A stretch of DNA of 30,432 nucleotides from Streptomyces anulatus. Its GTDB lineage: Bacteria > Actinomycetota > Actinomycetes > Streptomycetales > Streptomycetaceae. Below are positions 25,994-30,432 of this stretch, in pieces. The translations under genes were made by a program, and so were the position numbers. Positions within the stretch are counted from its first letter, which is position 1, and each line of letters starts with the position of its first letter. The notes below the pieces were generated by a model that saw only the letters and a program-made list of their open reading frames with translations, made no database searches and was not told where the DNA came from. The stretch spans positions 1 through 30,432 of the forward strand of contig NZ_JOEZ01000054.1 in assembly GCF_000721175.1 (NCBI RefSeq), in the 5' to 3' direction.

Positions 25994-26683
25994 GTGTCGC
26001 GGGCGGGGGGCATGACCGCAGCCCGGCGGGACAGCGCAGCGGGCGACATACCTGTGGACACTCCACGTCTCCCCGCACGGGAGGCGGCCGAGAGTGAGCT
26101 GTCCAAACCGATGTACCACGAGAACGACCCGAACTTCCTCCAGCGCGCCCTGAACCAGTTCTGGGACTGGGTCGCCGGAGTGTTCGACGCCGCCGCGGGC
26201 GCCGCTCCCGGCGGCCCGGCCGGACTCGTCGTCCTGGTCGTCATCGTCATCGGCCTTGCCGCAGCTCTCTGGTGGCGGCTCGGCACCCCGCAACGCTCCT
26301 CCCGGAGCGCGGACGCCCTCTTCGACAGCGACGGCCCCCGCAGCGCGGCCCAGCATCGCGAGGCGGCCGAAACCCACGCTGCGGCTCTGCGCTGGACCGC
26401 AGCCGTCCAGGAGCGCATGCGCGCGATCGTCCGGTCCCTGGAGGAGCGCGCCCTGCTCGACCCCCGCCCCGGCCGCACCGCGGACGAAGCCGCGGCCGAA
26501 GCGGGCCGTACCCTGCCCGAGCACACCGCCCGGCTGCGCGCCGCCGCCCGGAGCTTCGACGACGTGACATACGGCGGCCGCATCGCGGACCAGCCGACAT
26601 ATCTGTCCCTGCGCACCCTCGACCTCGAACTCGACGAGGCAAAGCCGCTGCTGCCCGGAACCCCCCGAGGAGTCACCGGATGA
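25994..26683 (+). CDS. DUF4129 domain membrane protein
   Basis: 229 residues from GTG at 25994. One transmembrane helix (GLVVLVVIVIGLAAALWW, about residues 77-94) separates an N-terminal segment with NDPNFLQRALNQFWDWV from a cytoplasmic DUF4129 domain of helices (AAALRWTAAVQERMRAIVRSLEERALLD and GRTLPEHTARLRAAARSFDDVTYGGR). This domain often sits C-terminal to transglutaminase domains in genes linked to moxR and DUF58, but no transglutaminase is present here. The stop overlaps the next start (ATGA). Confidence 0.85.
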   Translation: MSRAGGMTAARRDSAAGDIPVDTPRLPAREAAESELSKPMYHENDPNFLQRALNQFWDWVAGVFDAAAGAAPGGPAGLVVLVVIVIGLAAALWWRLGTPQRSSRSADALFDSDGPRSAAQHREAAETHAAALRWTAAVQERMRAIVRSLEERALLDPRPGRTADEAAAEAGRTLPEHTARLRAAARSFDDVTYGGRIADQPTYLSLRTLDLELDEAKPLLPGTPRGVTG

Positions 26684-27930
26684 CCACGGCGACCACCGCT
26701 TCCCCCACCTCGACGGCGCCCACACCCGGCCAGGTCTGGACCCGCACCCGAGGCATCCTGGCCGCCGTCCTCATCCTCGTCGTCGCCGGCATCACCTTCG
26801 CCGCCGTACGCTCCGGAACGAACTACGGACAGCTCGACCCCCGCTCCGCGGACCCCAAGGGCAGCCGTGCCGTGGCCGAACTCCTGAAGGCACGCGGCAT
26901 ATCCGTCACCGTCGCCACCACCCTCGCCGAAGCCACCGCCGCGACCGGCCCCGAGACCACTCTCCTGGTCGCCGGCCCGAACCTCCTGACGCGTTCGCAA
27001 CAGCTCAGCCTGGACGAGGCGACCTCCTCCGCCTCCGCAGGACGCACCCTGCTGATCGCCCCGGGGCCGGGAGCCACCGCCAGGCTCGCTCCCGGCGTCC
27101 GCGCCGAACCCCACCACCCTGTCAGTGTTCTCGCCCCGTCGTGCGAGCTCCCCACCGCCCGCAGGGCCGGCACAGCGGACCTCGGCGGCATCCGCTACAC
27201 GACGCAGGCCCCAGGGGCCGTCGCCTGCTACCCGAGCGCGGGCCTCCCCAGCCTGGTCGTCCTCCCGACCGGGACGAGCGGCGACACCGTCATCCTCGGC
27301 TCCCCCGACTTCCTCCACAACGAGCGTCTCGACCACCAGGGCAACGCCTCGCTCGCCCTGCAACTCCTCGGATCCCGGCCCCATCTCGTCTGGTACCTCC
27401 CCTCTTTCACAGATCCATCCGCAACCGCCGATGACGAAGCCTCCGGTGACGGGAACGAAGAACGAGCGGAGGACGGAGCGAGGGACGAAGCGGCCGACGA
27501 GAGCAGCTTCCTCGACCTCGTCCCATCCGGCTGGCTTTGGGGAACGCTTCAACTCACCCTCGCCGCAGTCCTCGCCGCCGTCTGGCGGGCCCGCCGACTC
27601 GGTCCCCTGGTGACAGAACAGCTGCCGGTAGCCATCCGCGCATCCGAATCCGCCGAAGGCCGCTCCCTCCTCTACCGCAAGGCCAACGCCCGCGACCGGG
27701 CCGCCGACGCCCTCCGAGCCGCCACCCGCACACGCATCGCACCCCTCACCGGAGTGCCCGCCCGTGATGCGCACACCCCCGACGTCCTCCTCACCGCCGT
27801 GTCCGCACGCATCACCGCCCCGGACGACCTCAGCTCTCTGCTCTTCGGCACGGCTCCCACCACCGACGCCGCCCTGGTCCTCCTCGCCGATCAACTCGAC
27901 GCCCTCGAAAGAGAGGTACGCACTTCATGA
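26680..27930 (+). CDS. DUF4350 domain membrane protein
   Basis: 416 residues from ATG at 26680, with a GAGG site just upstream. TM1 (GILAAVLILVVAGITFAAV, about 22-40) leads to the extracytoplasmic DUF4350 domain (about 45-230; GSRAVAELLKARGISV, TLLVAGPNLLT, GRTLLIAPGPGA, DTVILGSPDFLHNERL), which has a GldG/ThuA-like amidotransferase-type fold in relatives. An acidic low-complexity stretch (about 245-280) precedes TM2 (WLWGTLQLTLAAVLAAVWRARRLGPLV) and a cytoplasmic tail. It overlaps genes on both sides by 4 bp. No enzymatic residues are evident. Confidence 0.87.
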   Translation: MTTATTASPTSTAPTPGQVWTRTRGILAAVLILVVAGITFAAVRSGTNYGQLDPRSADPKGSRAVAELLKARGISVTVATTLAEATAATGPETTLLVAGPNLLTRSQQLSLDEATSSASAGRTLLIAPGPGATARLAPGVRAEPHHPVSVLAPSCELPTARRAGTADLGGIRYTTQAPGAVACYPSAGLPSLVVLPTGTSGDTVILGSPDFLHNERLDHQGNASLALQLLGSRPHLVWYLPSFTDPSATADDEASGDGNEERAEDGARDEAADESSFLDLVPSGWLWGTLQLTLAAVLAAVWRARRLGPLVTEQLPVAIRASESAEGRSLLYRKANARDRAADALRAATRTRIAPLTGVPARDAHTPDVLLTAVSARITAPDDLSSLLFGTAPTTDAALVLLADQLDALEREVRTS

Positions 27931-28955
27931 GCGCCCCGACCCCTGAGCCGGCCGTGCCCACGGTGCCCACTGCGGCTCCTGTGAGGCCCGCGGAACCGGA
28001 GCCGTCCGACAGCGCCCGCGCGTCCTTGGAGGCTCTGCGCTCCGAGATCGCCAAGGCCGTCGTCGGCCAGGACCCCGCCGTCACCGGACTGGTCGTCGCG
28101 CTACTCTGCCGCGGTCACGTACTCCTCGAAGGCGTGCCCGGTGTGGCCAAGACCCTGCTGGTCCGCGCACTCGCCGCCTCACTCGAGCTCGACACGAAGC
28201 GGGTCCAGTTCACCCCCGACCTGATGCCCAGCGACGTCACGGGCTCGCTGGTCTACGACGCGCGGACCGCCGAGTTCTCCTTCCAGCCCGGCCCCGTCTT
28301 CACCAACCTGCTGATCGCCGACGAGATCAACCGCACCCCTCCCAAGACCCAGTCCTCCCTCCTTGAGGCCATGGAGGAGCGGCAGGTCACCGTCGACGGA
28401 ACGCCGCGGCCACTGCCTGACCCCTTCCTCGTCGCCGCGACCCAGAACCCCGTCGAGTACGAGGGCACCTATCCCCTCCCCGAAGCCCAACTGGACCGCT
28501 TCCTGCTCAAACTGACGGTCCCGCTCCCCTCGCGGCAGGACGAGATCGACGTCCTCACCCGCCACGCCGACGGATTCAACCCGCGCGACCTCACGGCCGC
28601 CGGGATAAGGCCCGTCGCCGGACCCGCAGATCTGGAGGCGGCTCGCGAAGCCGTCGCGAAGACGACCGTGTCCCCCGAGATCGCCGGCTATGTCGTGGAT
28701 ATCTGCCGTGCCACGCGCGAATCCCCCTCGCTCGCCCTCGGCGTCTCCCCCCGGGGCACCAACGCACTGCTGTCGACCGCCCGCGCCTGGGCCTGGCTGA
28801 CCGGCCGGGACTATGTCATCCCGGACGATGTGAAGGCCCTGGCGCTCCCCACGCTCCGTCATCGCATCCACCTGCGGCCCGAGGCGGAAATGGAAGGAGT
28901 CACCCCGGACTCCGTCATCGCCTCAGTGCTCGCCCACGTCCCCGTACCCCGATGA
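27927..28955 (+). CDS. MoxR family AAA+ ATPase
   Basis: 342 residues. After a Pro/Ala-rich start the AAA+ core has Walker A GVPGVAKT at 69-76 and Walker B IADEINR with Asp132/Glu133, a sensor 1 region around PFLVAATQNPVEYEGTYPLPEAQLDRF and an arginine/sensor 2 region near LGVSPRGTNALLSTARAW. MoxR proteins act as chaperone-like ATPases that mature partner proteins, usually together with VWA/DUF58 proteins as here. ATG at 27927 overlaps the DUF4350 stop (ATGA). Annotated function is at family level only. Confidence 0.93.
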   Translation: MSAPTPEPAVPTVPTAAPVRPAEPEPSDSARASLEALRSEIAKAVVGQDPAVTGLVVALLCRGHVLLEGVPGVAKTLLVRALAASLELDTKRVQFTPDLMPSDVTGSLVYDARTAEFSFQPGPVFTNLLIADEINRTPPKTQSSLLEAMEERQVTVDGTPRPLPDPFLVAATQNPVEYEGTYPLPEAQLDRFLLKLTVPLPSRQDEIDVLTRHADGFNPRDLTAAGIRPVAGPADLEAAREAVAKTTVSPEIAGYVVDICRATRESPSLALGVSPRGTNALLSTARAWAWLTGRDYVIPDDVKALALPTLRHRIHLRPEAEMEGVTPDSVIASVLAHVPVPR

Positions 28956-28965
28956 GGCGGTGACC

Positions 28966-30279
28966 ATGGCCCTCACCGGACGTACCGCGCTGCTGGCCGC
29001 CCTGGGGTCACTCCCCGTAGGCATCCTCGCTCCCAGCTGGACCGGGATGCTCGCGGTCAACGCCCCGCTCTCTCTGGCAATTCTGTGTGACTATGCCCTG
29101 GCCGCGCCAGTGCGCACGCTTCGATTCACTCGATCCGGTGACACATCTGTTCGACTTGGTGACGCGGCAGAAGTGCAACTGACAGTAACCAACACCTCGC
29201 GTCGGCGTCTGCGCGCCCAGCTGCGGGATGCCTGGCCCCCCAGCAGCTGGACGTCGGGCACCGAACACCGCGCTTCCCGTCACATGCTGACGGTCCCCGC
29301 CGGCGAACAGCGACGCCTGGTCACGGTGCTGCGTCCGACCCGGCGCGGCGAACGGCGGGCGGAACGCATCACGGTCCGTTCGTACGGCCCGCTCGGCCTT
29401 GCCTCACGTCAAGGGCAGCACCGGGCCCCGTGGACCGTACGCGTGCTGCCGCCGTTCACCAGCCGCAAGCATCTGCCTTCCCGGCTCGCCCGGCTCCGTG
29501 AACTCGACGGCCGTACCAACGTTCTGACACGCGGTGAAGGCACGGAGTTCGACAGTCTGCGGGCCTACGTGCCGGGGGACGACACCCGCTCCATCGACTG
29601 GCGGGCCACCGCGCGCCAGTCCGCCGTAGCGGTCCGGACGTGGCGCCCCGAGCGTGACCGGCACATCCTGATCGTCCTCGACACCGGGCGCACGTCTGCG
29701 GGCCGGGTGGGCGACGTCCCCCGTCTCGACGCCTCGATGGACGCCACACTCCTCCTCACCGCACTCGCCACCCGGGCGGGCGACCGCGTGAGCCTCCTGG
29801 CGTACGACCGCCAGGTCCGAGCTCGGGTCCAGGGCCGGACGGCCACGGGAAATGTTCTGGGCACCGTCATCAACACCCTGGCCACGCTGGAACCCGAGCT
29901 CATCGAGACGGACGCCCGCGGCCTCAGCAATGCCGCCCTCACCGACGCCCCCCGCGGTTCGCTGATCGTTCTCCTCACGACGCTGGAGGCCGCCCCCATC
30001 GAGGAGGGGCTCCTCCCGGTGCTTCCTCAGCTCACCCAGCGCCACACCGTGCTGCTGGCCGCTGTCTCCGACCCGCGGATCGAGGAAATGGCCGATGGCC
30101 GGGGAACGGTGGACTCGGTGTACGACGCGGCAGCCGCCGGCCGGGCCCAGGCGGACAGGCGCCGCACGGCCGACCGGCTCCGGCGCCACGGCGTCGTCGT
30201 CGTGGACGCCACCCCGGACAACCTCGCTCCCGCACTTGCTGACATGTACTTGGCCCTGAAGGCCGCAGGCCGCCTCTGA
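28966..30279 (+). CDS. DUF58 domain protein
   Basis: 437 residues. Two short hydrophobic segments (about residues 7-47) anchor it in the membrane. The family signature GEGTEFDSLRAYVPGDDTRSIDWRATARQ lies at 190-218, followed by a von Willebrand A-like region whose metal-site motif is degenerate (LDTGRTS at 238-244 in place of DxSxS). ATG at 28966 is preferred to GTG at 28960 because GAGG at 28954-28957 is 8 bases away from the ATG and only 2 from the GTG. Codons 40-80 or so carry unusually many A/T third positions. Partner of the MoxR ATPase encoded just upstream; precise role unknown. Last gene of the operon. Confidence 0.92.
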   Translation: MALTGRTALLAALGSLPVGILAPSWTGMLAVNAPLSLAILCDYALAAPVRTLRFTRSGDTSVRLGDAAEVQLTVTNTSRRRLRAQLRDAWPPSSWTSGTEHRASRHMLTVPAGEQRRLVTVLRPTRRGERRAERITVRSYGPLGLASRQGQHRAPWTVRVLPPFTSRKHLPSRLARLRELDGRTNVLTRGEGTEFDSLRAYVPGDDTRSIDWRATARQSAVAVRTWRPERDRHILIVLDTGRTSAGRVGDVPRLDASMDATLLLTALATRAGDRVSLLAYDRQVRARVQGRTATGNVLGTVINTLATLEPELIETDARGLSNAALTDAPRGSLIVLLTTLEAAPIEEGLLPVLPQLTQRHTVLLAAVSDPRIEEMADGRGTVDSVYDAAAAGRAQADRRRTADRLRRHGVVVVDATPDNLAPALADMYLALKAAGRL

Positions 30280-30286
30280 GAGATCC

Positions 30287-30320
30287 GAGGGGCATCAGCC
30301 TGCTCCAGGTGATGCCCCTC
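30287..30320 (+). terminator. Hairpin downstream of the DUF58 gene
   Basis: GAGGGGCATCA (30287-30297) pairs perfectly with TGATGCCCCTC (30310-30320); inner CCTG/CAGG at 30299-30302 and 30306-30309 extends the stem past a one-base bulge. It starts 8 bp past the stop codon. No T-run follows. Confidence 0.75.
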
Positions 30321-30346
30321 GTCGCCGATCACACCGGGAACGCAGA

Positions 30347-30376
30347 AAAGCCCCGCACCAAAAGGTGCGGGGCTTT
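30347..30376 (-). terminator. rRNA operon terminator
   Basis: A 13-bp perfect stem (30347-30359 with 30364-30376) around a four-base loop. On the minus strand the stem ends in GGGGCTTT followed by more T residues, a canonical intrinsic terminator 12 bp past the 3' end of the 5S rRNA. It may also back up the plus-strand terminator. Confidence 0.88.
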
Positions 30377-30387
30377 CCCGGAAAAAT

Positions 30388-30432
30388 TGTTCGGCGGCGT
30401 CCTACTCTCCCACAGGGTCCCCCCTGCAGTAC
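30388..30432 (-). rRNA. rrf: 5S ribosomal RNA, 3' part
   Basis: The minus strand reads GTACTGCAGGGGGGACCCTG at the window edge and ends in CGCCGCCGAACA, the 3' part of Streptomyces 5S rRNA. About 45 of roughly 120 nt are present; the rest, and the upstream 23S and 16S genes, lie beyond the right edge. The exact 3' end is approximate. Confidence 0.92.

Noticed and set aside
24331..27894. Long minus-strand frame across mtnA and the MoxR operon
   Set aside because: Antisense to four genes with family features; sequence is low-complexity Gly/Asp/Arg.

Overview
The window is high-GC actinobacterial chromosome and almost certainly Streptomyces. Third codon positions are strongly G/C-biased. The right edge carries the 3' end of a typical Streptomyces 5S rRNA. 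The gene order (NAD-glutamate dehydrogenase, secA, a LuxR-type response regulator, long HPF, comF-lpqB-mtrB-mtrA-mtnA) matches what I recall of the S. coelicolor SCO2999-SCO3014 neighbourhood; that parallel is from memory, not a search. Nearly everything is conserved core chromosome. I see no tRNA, CRISPR array, prophage or complete insertion sequence.

Layout. 1-307: no gene, but a 181-bp MITE-like hairpin element with perfect 20-bp termini. 308-2807: a TetR regulator divergent from a two-gene ABC-2 exporter of the TagGH/Wzm-Wzt polysaccharide class, with palindromic candidate operators between them. 2952-7991 (-): the 180-kDa-class NAD-dependent glutamate dehydrogenase, converging on the exporter over a hairpin. 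8423-8977: a DJ-1/PfpI protein. 9164-10387 (-): a HAD hydrolase and a DUF6912-type protein. 10656-11108: an Rv3235-like protein preceded by an 18-bp perfect palindrome. 11177-13990 (-): SecA, separated from the previous gene by an 18-bp perfect-stem terminator. 14231-16094: a GNAT acetyltransferase and a YcaQ-like DNA glycosylase. 16113-17738 (-): an orphan NarL-type response regulator and the long ribosome hibernation factor. 18066-24637 (-): transcribed in the order mtnA, mtrA, mtrB, lpqB, comF; the first four are very tightly packed. 24778-30279 (+): a five-gene operon (membrane protein, DUF4129, DUF4350, MoxR ATPase, DUF58). 30287-30432: terminators and the partial 5S rRNA of a converging rrn operon.

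How the genes work together. MtrA and MtrB are a response regulator and sensor kinase that control cell-cycle and cell-wall genes in actinobacteria, and LpqB is the associated lipoprotein that modulates MtrB. SecA drives protein export. HPF dimerises idle ribosomes. MtnA serves methionine salvage. The MoxR/DUF58/DUF4129/DUF4350 set looks like an AAA+ ATPase acting on membrane-anchored partners; its role in Streptomyces is not established as far as I know, and it is the best candidate here for an undescribed system. The most unusual non-coding signals are the MITE, whose wobble pairs let it fold cleanly on only one strand, the 18-bp palindrome ahead of the Rv3235-like gene, and short interspersed repeats at two intergenic sites.
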